This document shows, in pieces, positions 18,926 through 27,326 of a DNA stretch of 64,000 nucleotides. This stretch comes from Billgrantia montanilacus (GTDB taxonomy: Bacteria; Pseudomonadota; Gammaproteobacteria; Pseudomonadales; Halomonadaceae): contig NZ_QPII01000007.1 of the NCBI RefSeq assembly GCF_003336675.1, positions 143,846-207,845 on the forward strand, given 5' to 3'. The number at the start of each line of letters is the position of its first letter. Position 1 is the stretch's first letter. The notes under the pieces were generated by a model. That model was not told where the DNA came from, did no database searches, and saw nothing but the letters and a program-made list of their open reading frames with translations. A program made the position numbers and the translations under genes.

Positions 18926-19141
18926 ATGAAACAAGGTATCCACCCCGATTACAAGACGGTCACGGCCACTTGCTCCTGCGGCGCGACCTTCGAGGTCGGC
19001 TCCACGGTTGGCCACGACCTGTCACTGGACGTTTGTTCCCAGTGTCATCCCTTCTACACCGGCAAGCAGAAGCAGGCGACCACCGGTGGTCGCGTCGAAC
19101 GCTTCAACAAGCGCTTCGGTGCCGCCATCAAGCGTGGCTGA
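18926..19141 (+). CDS. rpmE: 50S ribosomal protein L31, zinc-binding (C+) form
   Basis: A 71-aa ribosomal protein: [41 protein letters not shown] and [10 protein letters not shown]. Cys16, Cys18, Cys37 and Cys40 provide the zinc site of the C+ type, the paralogue replaced by a zinc-free copy under zinc limitation in many bacteria. ATG 18926 has GAGG about 6 nt upstream. priA is divergent. A strong terminator follows. Confidence 0.97.
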   Translation: MKQGIHPDYKTVTATCSCGATFEVGSTVGHDLSLDVCSQCHPFYTGKQKQATTGGRVERFNKRFGAAIKRG

Positions 19142-19172
19142 TACGCGGCTTGCCCGCGGCTGCGGCCGAAAG

Positions 19173-19203
19173 GAAACCCGCCCAGGTGGCGGGTTTCTTT
19201 TTG
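19173..19203 (+). terminator. Intrinsic terminator of rpmE
   Basis: GAAACCCGCC (19173-19182) pairs with GGCGGGTTTC (19188-19197), followed by TTTTT. Confidence 0.9.
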
Positions 19204-19239
19204 CCTGTACCTCTTGCCTGTAACTCTTGTCCGTACCTC
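19201..19239 (+). repeat. Three tandem 13-bp repeats
   Basis: TTGCCTGTACCTC (19201-19213), TTGCCTGTAACTC (19214-19226) and TTGTCCGTACCTC (19227-19239) follow one another directly after the rpmE terminator and ahead of the malic enzyme gene. Confidence 0.75.
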
Positions 19240-19424
19240 GGAGGCACGGCGCGATAAGGAATGTCTTATGACTGGGTCCCCAGGCATAAGTTACAGCAAA
19301 TGGCGGCGAATGGTCATGAACAGGCGAAGAAAAGGCGCGAACGGGCCGGGCATTGAGGAATGGAAGGTTTTTCTATATTCTGAATTTCTTTCCTATATAC
19401 GCTACACGGATACCGGATCACAGA

Positions 19425-20696
19425 ATGACAGATGCCAAGAAGCAGGCCGCGCTGGATTATCACGCCAAGCCCATTCCCGGAAAACTCTCGGTGGAGCTGA
19501 CCAAGCCCACTGCGACGGCTCGTGATCTCTCCCTCGCCTACAGCCCCGGCGTCGCCGAGCCGGTCCGTGAGATCGCCCGTGACCCGGAGAATGCTTACCG
19601 CTACACCGGCAAGGGCAATCTGGTCGCGGTGATTTCCGACGGCAGCGCCATTCTCGGCCTGGGCAACCTGGGGCCCCTGGCCAGCAAGCCGGTCATGGAG
19701 GGTAAAGGGGTCCTGTTCAAGTGCTTTGCCGGCATCAATTCGGTGGATATCGAGGTCAATGCCGAGAGTCCCCAGGCCTTCATCGATACCGTGGCGCGCA
19801 TTGCCGACACCTGGGGGGGTATCAATCTCGAGGATATCAAGGCCCCCGAGTGCTTCGAGATCGAGCAGGCGCTGATCGAGCAGTGCAGTATCCCCGTCTT
19901 CCACGATGACCAGCATGGTACCGCCATCGTCACCGCGGCGGGCATGCTCAACGCGCTGGATATCGCCGGCAAGCGACTCGAAGACGCCAGGATCGTCTGC
20001 CTGGGTGCCGGTGCCGCAGCCATCGCCTGCATGAAGCTGCTGATCTCCTGCGGTGCCCGCCCCGAGAATCTGGTGATGCTCGATCGTCGCGGCGTGATCC
20101 ATGCCGGGCGCGAGGGGCTCAATCCCTACAAGGCGATGTTCGCCGTGGAAACCGAGAAGCGAACCCTGGACGATGCCATCGACGGTGCCGATGTCTTCAT
20201 CGGGCTTTCTGGGCCCAATCTGATGACGGCCGATCATATTCGCAAGATGGCGCCCAACCCCATCGTCTTCGCCTGCACCAACCCCGATCCAGAGATCAAT
20301 CCCGAGCTGGCGCGGGAGACGCGCCCGGATGTGATCATGGCCACCGGTCGCTCGGATTATCCCAATCAGGTCAACAATGTGCTGGGCTTTCCCTTTATCT
20401 TTCGCGGCGCGCTGGACGTGCGAGCCACGCGCATCAACGAGGAGATGAAGGTCGCGGCTGTGCATGCGCTGAAGGATCTGGCTCGCGAGCCGGTACCCCA
20501 GGCGGTGCTCGATGCCTACGAGCTTGACCACATGGCGTTCGGCCCCGAGTACATCATTCCCACCCCGGTGGATGTGCGCCTGCTTGAGAGGATCACCTCG
20601 GCGGTGGCCCAGGCGGCAGTGGATTCCGGCGTGGCGCGCCGGCCCTATCCGGCCCACTACCCGCTCAAGACCGTGGATGACGTCTACGGCAATTGA
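19425..20696 (+). CDS. Malic enzyme, short form without phosphotransacetylase domain
   Basis: A 423-aa NAD(P)-dependent malate dehydrogenase (oxaloacetate-decarboxylating) that converts malate to pyruvate and CO2. Seen are LAYSPGVAEPV, the [23 protein letters not shown] block, DDQHGTAIVTAAGMLNAL and the nucleotide-binding VCLGAGAAAIACMKLL. E. coli MaeB carries an additional C-terminal phosphotransacetylase-like domain; it is absent here. The start at 19425 fits the family; an in-frame upstream ATG adds 24 poorly coding residues rich in Phe and Ile. The upstream region is AT-rich with TATATT and TATATA boxes. The cofactor is not determinable by eye. Confidence 0.9.
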   Translation: MTDAKKQAALDYHAKPIPGKLSVELTKPTATARDLSLAYSPGVAEPVREIARDPENAYRYTGKGNLVAVISDGSAILGLGNLGPLASKPVMEGKGVLFKCFAGINSVDIEVNAESPQAFIDTVARIADTWGGINLEDIKAPECFEIEQALIEQCSIPVFHDDQHGTAIVTAAGMLNALDIAGKRLEDARIVCLGAGAAAIACMKLLISCGARPENLVMLDRRGVIHAGREGLNPYKAMFAVETEKRTLDDAIDGADVFIGLSGPNLMTADHIRKMAPNPIVFACTNPDPEINPELARETRPDVIMATGRSDYPNQVNNVLGFPFIFRGALDVRATRINEEMKVAAVHALKDLAREPVPQAVLDAYELDHMAFGPEYIIPTPVDVRLLERITSAVAQAAVDSGVARRPYPAHYPLKTVDDVYGN

Positions 20697-20722
20697 GGCG
20701 TCTGAATGTCCTGTCTGTCGAT

Positions 20723-20745
20723 GCGCCGGCCTTTTGGGCCGGCGC
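20723..20745. other. GC-rich hairpin after the malic enzyme gene
   Basis: GCGCCGGCC (20723-20731) and GGCCGGCGC (20737-20745) form a 9-bp stem. No U-tract follows directly, so it is a weak terminator at best, lying between the convergent malic enzyme and DUF481 genes. Confidence 0.5.
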
Positions 20746-20806
20746 AGCGCGTCCAGGAGGCACTTTTCTGTTGATCAGGTCTGTCTATCTGGTCTGTCGA
20801 TCAGGC

Positions 20807-21574
20807 CTACCAGTTATAGAGCAGCGTGACGTTGGTGGTGTTGTCGGTGTCTGCCACGGCCGTCTCGGGAGGGTTGGAGTTGTGCTTGACCTCATGCGAG
20901 AGCCTCAGGGACAGGCGCGAATTGAGGCGGGCGGTCAGTGACGAGAGAGAACGTGAGGTCGTGTTCTCGTCGGTGGACTCCACCGACATCTCCTGGCGGA
21001 GGCTGGCGAATTTCGACAGCGTCCAGTGGTAGTCGAGGGCGCTGTAGATCACCGCTAGCCCCCGGTCTCCTTCATCGTCGATGCGGTCATGGCGATAGCC
21101 CGGCCCGGCTTCGAGGGACAGCTGGTGGCGATCGCTCTCAATGATGTCTCGGCCGTAGCCGCCAATGACCGTGGACTGCTGGTTATACCCGCTGAAGCGA
21201 TCCTTTTCCCAGCGGGCAAAGCCGAACACATAGTGGGGGCCGTCGAAATCGTAGCGCTCCCGGCCCGACACCAGATACTGCTCGGCGCTGGTGTCGCCGT
21301 TGCGGTTCACGTTGCGAACTTCCCCGCGCAGCGTGTGCGTCCAGTCCCCGGTCAGCCAGGAAAGGCGGCTCTTGCCTATCAGCGTCTGGCTGTCGGTATT
21401 GCCGGAGAGGTGGGTGTAGCCCAGTTCGGCTTCGCCGCTGAAGGAGGGGGCATCGTCGTCCGGGGGTGGGGGTGCATAGAAGAAGCCTGTCGCCTGAGCG
21501 ATGCCGGGAAGTGCGGTGCCGAATAGTGCAAAGAGGCTGAAGGTGAACCAGGAGGGTGCTGTGGGGCGTTGCAT
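20807..21574 (-). CDS. DUF481 outer-membrane beta-barrel protein (YdiY-like)
   Basis: 255 aa from ATG 21574. A signal peptide (MQRPTAPSWFTFSLFALFG...GIAQA) is followed by FSGEAELGYTHLSGNTDSQTLIGKSRL, the DUF481 hallmark, and repeated amphipathic strands ending in an aromatic residue (LLYNW), as expected for a barrel inserted by the BAM complex. The function of the family is unknown. A GTG start 13 codons earlier is possible. It lies downstream of mrcA on the same strand. Confidence 0.82.
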   Translation of the reverse strand: MQRPTAPSWFTFSLFALFGTALPGIAQATGFFYAPPPPDDDAPSFSGEAELGYTHLSGNTDSQTLIGKSRLSWLTGDWTHTLRGEVRNVNRNGDTSAEQYLVSGRERYDFDGPHYVFGFARWEKDRFSGYNQQSTVIGGYGRDIIESDRHQLSLEAGPGYRHDRIDDEGDRGLAVIYSALDYHWTLSKFASLRQEMSVESTDENTTSRSLSSLTARLNSRLSLRLSHEVKHNSNPPETAVADTDNTTNVTLLYNW

Positions 21575-21647
21575 GACAAGGCGTACCTGCTTTTCCGTGA
21601 GACTGGGCCGCACGTGAGTGCGGCAGACGCGGTTGGCAAGACGTAAA

Positions 21648-21667
21648 GGGCGGCGTCCCTGCCGCCC
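21648..21667 (-). terminator. Probable terminator of mrcA
   Basis: GGGCGGC (21648-21654) and GCCGCCC (21661-21667) form a hairpin followed on the minus strand by TTTACGTCTT. The U-run is imperfect. Confidence 0.5.
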
Positions 21668-21682
21668 GGCGAAATGATGGGT

Positions 21683-24211
21683 TCAGAATATTGCCTCGTA
21701 GCTCCCGCTGCCCTGGGAGCCGCTGCTCTGCTCGACCTCCTGTTCGATACGGCGCGGCTCCATATCCGGCAGGTAGTCGGGGTGGAAGATTTCGTTGATA
21801 CCGCCGGACTGGCCATCGGTAAGTCGGCGCCCGGTCTGGCCGTCAACCCTGGCTTGTATCAGGCCGGAGGGTCTTTCGGGCCGGGCTTCAGGGCGACCAT
21901 CGAGCGCGCGCCCCATGAACTCGATCCAGATCGGCAGGGCGGCATTGCCGCCATATTCAGCAATGGACTCGTTGTTGTCCTTGCCGATCCAGACGGTCGT
22001 CACAAGGTCGCGGTTGTAGCCGGCGAACCAGCCGTCACGCTGGTCGTTGGTCGTGCCCGTCTTGCCGACCACATCGCTGCGGTTCAGGCTGAGAGCGGCG
22101 CGACCTGTTCCCGTCTCGATCACGTCACGCAGCATGTCGGTAAGTATATAGACCGCCGTGGGGTCGGCCACCTGGGGGGCGACCTTGTAGGTCTTGCCGT
22201 CGATCTCAACCTCGGTCTGGTTATCGCTGCACTCCCGGCAGGCAATCATCGGGCTGGCCTCTTCGATAAGGTTGTCGTCGCTGACCCGCGTGACACGCTC
22301 GATGAACCAGGGCGAGACCTGGTAGCCGCCGTTGGCCAGCACGGCATAGGCGTTGGTCATCTCCATCGGGGTCAGGTCGGCGCTGCCAAGCGCCAGCGAC
22401 AGGCCGCGAGGCAGTCGACTCGAGGCGAATCCGAAGCCTTCCAGGTAGTCGATGGTGGCGTCCAGTCCCAGTGTCTGGAGTATGCGGATGGTGACCAGGT
22501 TGCGTGAGCGGGCCAGGGCGACGCGCAGCCGTGTCGGGCCGAGGAAGTCGCCGCTGGAGTTGACCGGGCGCCAGATCTCGTTGCTGCCATCCTGCAGCAC
22601 CACCGGCGCGTCGTTGACCACGCTCGAGGCGGTCATCAGGCCGGTGTCGAGAGCCGCCAGGAAGACGAACGGCTTGAAGATGGAGCCCGACTGGCGCTGG
22701 GCCTGTACCGCGCGATTGAACTTGCTGGCATTGAAGCTGAAGCCACCCTGCAGGGCGAGTATCGCGCCGGTGTCGGGTTCCAGCACCACGATCGAGCCCT
22801 CGGCGTCTGGGCGCTGGGAGAGCCTCAGGCTGCCATCTTCCCGCTGCAGGATGCGAACCAGGTCGCCGATGCTGGCGATCTCGGACGCCGAGCTCGGCTC
22901 TGGGCCACGGGCGCGGGGGTTGCGATAGGCGCGGGCCCAGCTCAGGCCGTCCCATTCTACGGTCTGCAGTTCGCCGCCGCGGGTCATCACCCGCAGCTCG
23001 CGGCCTTCGTTGGCGACAACGATGGCGGGCTGCAGGGGGCCGAATCCCGGGGTGCGCTCCAGCACCCGCAGCCAGTTGCTGACATCGCCCTCGACGCCCT
23101 CGACCTCAGTCTGGCTGCGCTCGGCAGCCTGGCGGGCCGTTTCCAGTACTTCAGGCGACTCGGAAAGTTCCTCCTCCAGGCCGCGACGTTCGGTGCGCGC
23201 CTGGGCCTCGGCGAGGCCGCTGGGGATGTCGGTCTCTTCCGGGCCGCGCCAGCCGTGCCGGGTATCGTAGTCGATCAGGCCGTTGGCCAGGGCATCGCGA
23301 GCAAAAGGCTGGAGTTCACTGTCCAGGGTGGTATGAATACGGTAGCCGCCGGTATAGGCATCCTCACCGAAGCGTTCCACCGCGTACTGGCGGGCCATTT
23401 CGGCAACATAATCGGCGTCTACCTCGACCTGGGCGACGTGGCGGCGGGCGGTGACGGGCTCCTGCACGGCGGCCTCGTAGCTGGCCTGGTCGATATTGCC
23501 GAGTTGGCGCATGCGGTAGAGGATCCAGTTGCGCCGGATCAGTGAGCGCTCCGGGTTGGCCAGCGGGTTGAAGGCGGAGGGCGCCTTTGGCAGGCCGGCA
23601 ATCATCGCCTTCTGGGCAAGGCTGAGCTCGTCGAGGGGCTTGTCGTAGTAGACCTCCGCCGCTGCCGCAATGCCATAGGCGCGATTGCCGAGGAATATCT
23701 TGTTGACATAGAGCTCGAGGATCTCCTCCTTGGTGAGGATCCGCTCCATCTGCAGCGCAAGCAGGATCTCGCGGATCTTGCGGGTGAAGGTCCTGTCCAG
23801 GGTCAGCAGGTAGTTGCGTGCCACCTGCATGGTGATGGTGGAGCCACCTGTCTGAATCTCGCCACCGCTGGAAGCCAGCTCCACGGCGGCGCGCGCCAGG
23901 CCGCGCGGGTCGACGCCGCGGTGATCGAAGAAGGCAGCATCCTCGGCGGCAAGCAGCGCCTGGATGAAGTCGTCGGGTATTTCGTCGAAGTCCACCGCCA
24001 TGCGGCGCTCTTCACCATATTCGCCAATCAGCTTGCCGTCGCGAGTGAAGATGCGCAGGGGGGTATGCAGCTCGAAGTCCTGGAGCTGGCGCACGTCGGG
24101 GAGCCCGGGTGTGAAGTAGAGGGCCGCGCCGGCCACGCTGAGTAGTGCCGTGGTCGACAGCGCTATCAGCAGCCAGAAGGCCGAGGAAATCAGGGTCTTG
24201 ATCCACTTCAT
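21683..24211 (-). CDS. mrcA: Penicillin-binding protein 1A (bifunctional glycosyltransferase/transpeptidase)
   Basis: An 842-aa class A PBP polymerising and cross-linking peptidoglycan. After an N-terminal membrane anchor, the GT51 domain shows EDAAFFDHRGVDPRGLARA and GGSTITMQVARNYLL; the transpeptidase domain shows SGSIFKPFVF (SxxK with the nucleophilic serine), SRN and VGKTGTTND (KTG motif). It is of the expected length. Divergent from pilM, the conserved gammaproteobacterial neighbour pair. Confidence 0.96.
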   Translation of the reverse strand: MKWIKTLISSAFWLLIALSTTALLSVAGAALYFTPGLPDVRQLQDFELHTPLRIFTRDGKLIGEYGEERRMAVDFDEIPDDFIQALLAAEDAAFFDHRGVDPRGLARAAVELASSGGEIQTGGSTITMQVARNYLLTLDRTFTRKIREILLALQMERILTKEEILELYVNKIFLGNRAYGIAAAAEVYYDKPLDELSLAQKAMIAGLPKAPSAFNPLANPERSLIRRNWILYRMRQLGNIDQASYEAAVQEPVTARRHVAQVEVDADYVAEMARQYAVERFGEDAYTGGYRIHTTLDSELQPFARDALANGLIDYDTRHGWRGPEETDIPSGLAEAQARTERRGLEEELSESPEVLETARQAAERSQTEVEGVEGDVSNWLRVLERTPGFGPLQPAIVVANEGRELRVMTRGGELQTVEWDGLSWARAYRNPRARGPEPSSASEIASIGDLVRILQREDGSLRLSQRPDAEGSIVVLEPDTGAILALQGGFSFNASKFNRAVQAQRQSGSIFKPFVFLAALDTGLMTASSVVNDAPVVLQDGSNEIWRPVNSSGDFLGPTRLRVALARSRNLVTIRILQTLGLDATIDYLEGFGFASSRLPRGLSLALGSADLTPMEMTNAYAVLANGGYQVSPWFIERVTRVSDDNLIEEASPMIACRECSDNQTEVEIDGKTYKVAPQVADPTAVYILTDMLRDVIETGTGRAALSLNRSDVVGKTGTTNDQRDGWFAGYNRDLVTTVWIGKDNNESIAEYGGNAALPIWIEFMGRALDGRPEARPERPSGLIQARVDGQTGRRLTDGQSGGINEIFHPDYLPDMEPRRIEQEVEQSSGSQGSGSYEAIF

Positions 24212-24477
24212 GTAAAGGCGGTATCCGTGGTGAGGACAATAAGGAAAGGGTGACGATGAGGCTAGCCTTCACTGGCGTCGACCATTATATGAATCCAGGC
24301 CGTCGGTCACCAGCGTTGAGGCGTCGGAAGTCCAACTTTGTGTGACAACGACCAATATCATGTAACCTCGTTCCTACAGAGCAGAGTATTATCTTTCTGA
24401 GCCTTGTCGCTCAGGCGATCTAAGGCGTATCGATAACAAGCGGAATACCGCGACTGATTACGCAGGTACATGAATTG

Positions 24478-25539
24478 ATGCGACTCAGGGCCTCGGGCAA
24501 GGGGTTGATCGGCGTCGATATCACCTCGGCGACGGTCAAGCTGATCGAGCTCAAGCGAGCTGGCTCCAATTATGAGATCGACAGCTATGCCGTCAGGCCC
24601 TTGCGGGAAGGTGCCGTGGTCGAGCGGCGTATTCGTGACATGGGCGAGGTGGCCGATGCCTTGCGCCGTGCCGTGGAGAGTGCGAGACCCTCCTCGAAAC
24701 TCGCCGTGGCTGCCGTTCCGGCCAGTGCCGCGATCACCAAGACACTGACGATGCCTGCTTCGCTCAATGACGATGAGATCGAGGCGCGCATTCAACTCGA
24801 ATCAGACAAGCATATTCCCTTTCCGTTCAGTGAGGTTGCCTTCGATTTCCAGCGGCTGGGTCTTAATGCCCGCTACGGCGACCAGCAGGACATCCTGCTG
24901 GTCGCTTGTCGTCAGCAGGATGTCAATCAGTTGACCGACGCCTTGGTTCAGGCGGGGCTTACACCGGCGGCGGTGGATGTCGAAACCTTTGCCATGGAGC
25001 GTGCCTTCACCGAGCTTCGCCATCAGCTGCCGCCTGCTGGCGAGAGCGACGACTGCGTGGCGCTGGTTGATATCGGGGCGACCATGAATGCCTTTCACGT
25101 CGTGCGCGAGGGCCGCGTCACCTACAGCCGGGATACCGTCTTTGGCGGGCGGCAGCTGACCGAGGAAATACGTGTCCGCTATGGGTTGACCCTGGAAGAA
25201 TCCGGCCTGGCCAAGAAGCGTGGTGGCCTGCCCGAGGATTATCAGACCAGCGTGCTGGCGCCCTTTCTCGACACATTGGTCCAGCAGGTTGGCCGCTCGC
25301 TGCAGCTCTATTACACCGCCGGACGCAAGCACGAGGTGCGGCGTATGGTGTTGGCCGGCGGGTCGAGCGTGATCCCCGGCCTGGCTGAACGGCTGGCGCA
25401 GGAGAGTGGAATGGAGGTGGTGATCGCCAACCCCTTCCTGCGCATGCGGATCAATACCCGTATCGACGTCCAGACCCTGGCCAGTGATGCGCCCGCCATG
25501 CTGACGGCATGCGGCTTGGCGATGAGGTCGGCAACATGA
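24478..25539 (+). CDS. pilM: Type IV pilus inner-membrane platform protein PilM
   Basis: A 353-aa actin-like cytoplasmic ATP-binding protein of the pilus assembly platform. IGVDITSATVKLIEL, LVDIGATMNAFHVV and LAGGSSVIPGLAERL are the FtsA/actin-fold phosphate and adenosine motifs. It binds the PilN N-terminus. The stop overlaps the pilN ATG (ATGA). A TTG one codon upstream is a less likely start. Confidence 0.95.
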   Translation: MRLRASGKGLIGVDITSATVKLIELKRAGSNYEIDSYAVRPLREGAVVERRIRDMGEVADALRRAVESARPSSKLAVAAVPASAAITKTLTMPASLNDDEIEARIQLESDKHIPFPFSEVAFDFQRLGLNARYGDQQDILLVACRQQDVNQLTDALVQAGLTPAAVDVETFAMERAFTELRHQLPPAGESDDCVALVDIGATMNAFHVVREGRVTYSRDTVFGGRQLTEEIRVRYGLTLEESGLAKKRGGLPEDYQTSVLAPFLDTLVQQVGRSLQLYYTAGRKHEVRRMVLAGGSSVIPGLAERLAQESGMEVVIANPFLRMRINTRIDVQTLASDAPAMLTACGLAMRSAT

Positions 25540-26102
25540 CGATTGAGATCAACCTGCTCCCCTGGCGAGAGCGGCAGCGAGATCGTCGCAGTCGGTATTT
25601 CTATATGGCCATGGCGATGGTGGCGGTTCTGGGCATGGCGGGGGGGCTTGGCATGACCTACCACTATCAGGAAGCGCTATCGGCCCAGGAGCAGCGCAAC
25701 GCCCATATCCGCGACCAGATGCAGCGCCTGGAGGGCGATATCCGTTCGATCGGCGAGTACGAGGCGATTCGTGAGCGCATGATCGGCCAGATTGAAGTCT
25801 TCAGCGACCTGCAGCAGGGGCGCTCTCAGACGGTGCATGTCTTCCGTGACCTGGCCACCAGCCTCGTCGACGGCGTGCACTATACCGAGCTGAGTCGGCA
25901 GGAGAGCCGGCTGCGACTCTCCGGGCGTGCCGAAAGCAACCATCAGGTATCCGATCAGCTGCGAGGGCTGTCGGCGGCTCCCTCGCTTTCCGAGCCGGTA
26001 CTGTCGGAAGTGGAGGCCGATGGCGGTGCCAGGCGGCGCTTCAGTCTCAGCGTGGTCCAGCTGACGGGCCAGCCTGATAGCCCTGGTGAGGAGGCTCCAT
26101 GA
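25536..26102 (+). CDS. pilN: Type IV pilus protein PilN
   Basis: A 188-aa protein opening TIEINLLPWRERQR, the conserved PilM-binding tail (INLLPWR). One transmembrane helix (about 23-44) and a coiled-coil/ferredoxin-like periplasmic domain follow. It pairs with PilO. It overlaps pilM and pilO by 4 nt each. Confidence 0.95.
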   Translation: MTIEINLLPWRERQRDRRSRYFYMAMAMVAVLGMAGGLGMTYHYQEALSAQEQRNAHIRDQMQRLEGDIRSIGEYEAIRERMIGQIEVFSDLQQGRSQTVHVFRDLATSLVDGVHYTELSRQESRLRLSGRAESNHQVSDQLRGLSAAPSLSEPVLSEVEADGGARRRFSLSVVQLTGQPDSPGEEAP

Positions 26103-26722
26103 GTCTACAGGCAGAGCTTCGTCGCTTACGTGAACTCGATTGGCGAGAGTTGGATATAAAGGAGGCGGGCACCTGGCCGTGGCTGCTGCAGTTGATCTGT
26201 TGCGTGCTGATATTCGGCCTCACCTTTGCTGGTATGCACTGGTACCTCGCCAGCCCCAAGGCGGCAGAGCTGAGTCAGGTGGAGGTGCAGGAGCGAGAGC
26301 TGTTGCGCGACTATCGCAATCGGGCCGCCCAGGCCGCCAGGCTACCGGAGATGCTCGAGCAGATGACGGTGCTGGAATCCCGCATGGATCAACTCATGGC
26401 CATGTTGCCATCGGGGGCGGAGATTCCGTCGCTGATCGACAGCATCAGTGAGATCGCCATCGATAATCAGCTGTCGATCGACTTCATCCGCCTGCGCGGC
26501 ACGGTGGAGCGCGATTTCTATATCGAGCGTCCCTTCGATATCCAGGTGGAGGGGCAGTATCACCATATCGCGGCCTTCCTGGCCGGCATCGCATCGCTGC
26601 CGCGTATCGTTACCCAGCATGATTTTACCCTGACGCCGGTAGAGGGGGGCGAGCGCCTGAGGCTATCGATGTTGGCACGCACCTACAGCTACTTTCCGTC
26701 GGGCCAGGAGGTGCCGCCATGA
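26099..26722 (+). CDS. pilO: Type IV pilus protein PilO
   Basis: A 207-aa protein: cytoplasmic N-terminus, one helix (about 25-45, WLLQLICCVLIFGLTFAGM), a coiled coil and a periplasmic ferredoxin-like domain with PFDIQVEGQYHHIAAFLAGIASLPRIV, a PilO signature. It forms the alignment subcomplex with PilN and PilP between the inner platform and the secretin. Confidence 0.95.
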   Translation: MSLQAELRRLRELDWRELDIKEAGTWPWLLQLICCVLIFGLTFAGMHWYLASPKAAELSQVEVQERELLRDYRNRAAQAARLPEMLEQMTVLESRMDQLMAMLPSGAEIPSLIDSISEIAIDNQLSIDFIRLRGTVERDFYIERPFDIQVEGQYHHIAAFLAGIASLPRIVTQHDFTLTPVEGGERLRLSMLARTYSYFPSGQEVPP

Positions 26723-27249
26723 GAGAGACACGACGCGACTGGCTGGCGGCGAGCGGTGTCCTGCTGCTGGCGCTATCCGGCTGTGCGGATCCTCAGCTGT
26801 CATCGCTTGACCGCGAGCTGGCCACGATTCGTGCCAATCCCGGTACGCCGGAGCCTCTGCAGCTGCCGGAGGTGCCGAGCTACGAGGCGACGCCCTATCA
26901 GCAGGGAGATCGTCGCAGCCCCTTTAGGCCGCAGTTGCCGGAGCCAGAGGCGGTGCCGGTCGGTGAAGCCGGGCTGGCACCGGATACCGACCGGACTCGC
27001 GAGCCGCTGGAAAGCTATTCACTGGAGGAGCTTGAGCTGGTGGGCGTGCTGGCCATGGGGGGGAAGTCCAATGCCCTCATCAAGGCACCGGATGGGGAAG
27101 TGCATCGCCTGCAGATCGGCCGCCATATGGGGCGCGATCATGGCAGGATCGTCAGCATCACGGGCTCCTCGGTGCAGCTGGTGGAGCTGGTGCCCACGGG
27201 CGGTGGCGGCTGGGTAGAGCGCAACACGCGTATCGCGCTGGACGACTAG
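26719..27249 (+). CDS. pilP: Type IV pilus lipoprotein PilP
   Basis: A 176-aa lipoprotein with lipobox LSGC (acylated Cys22). A disordered linker is followed by a beta-sandwich domain with SLEELELVGVLAMGGKSNALIKAPDGEVHRLQIGRHMGRDHGRI, typical of PilP/GspC-like domains. It connects PilNO to PilQ. It overlaps pilO by 4 nt. Confidence 0.94.
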   Translation: MRETRRDWLAASGVLLLALSGCADPQLSSLDRELATIRANPGTPEPLQLPEVPSYEATPYQQGDRRSPFRPQLPEPEAVPVGEAGLAPDTDRTREPLESYSLEELELVGVLAMGGKSNALIKAPDGEVHRLQIGRHMGRDHGRIVSITGSSVQLVELVPTGGGGWVERNTRIALDD

Positions 27250-27326
27250 AGCGGGACAACGAGAAAAGACGGCTGCATCACCGTGCCCGAACAGGGGTGT
27301 GGTCTCAGGCGGGGGGAACGGGAACG

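Noticed and set aside
20723..20745. Strong rho-independent terminator after the malic enzyme
   Set aside because: The hairpin is strong but has no adjoining T-tract on either strand, so it is listed only as a hairpin.
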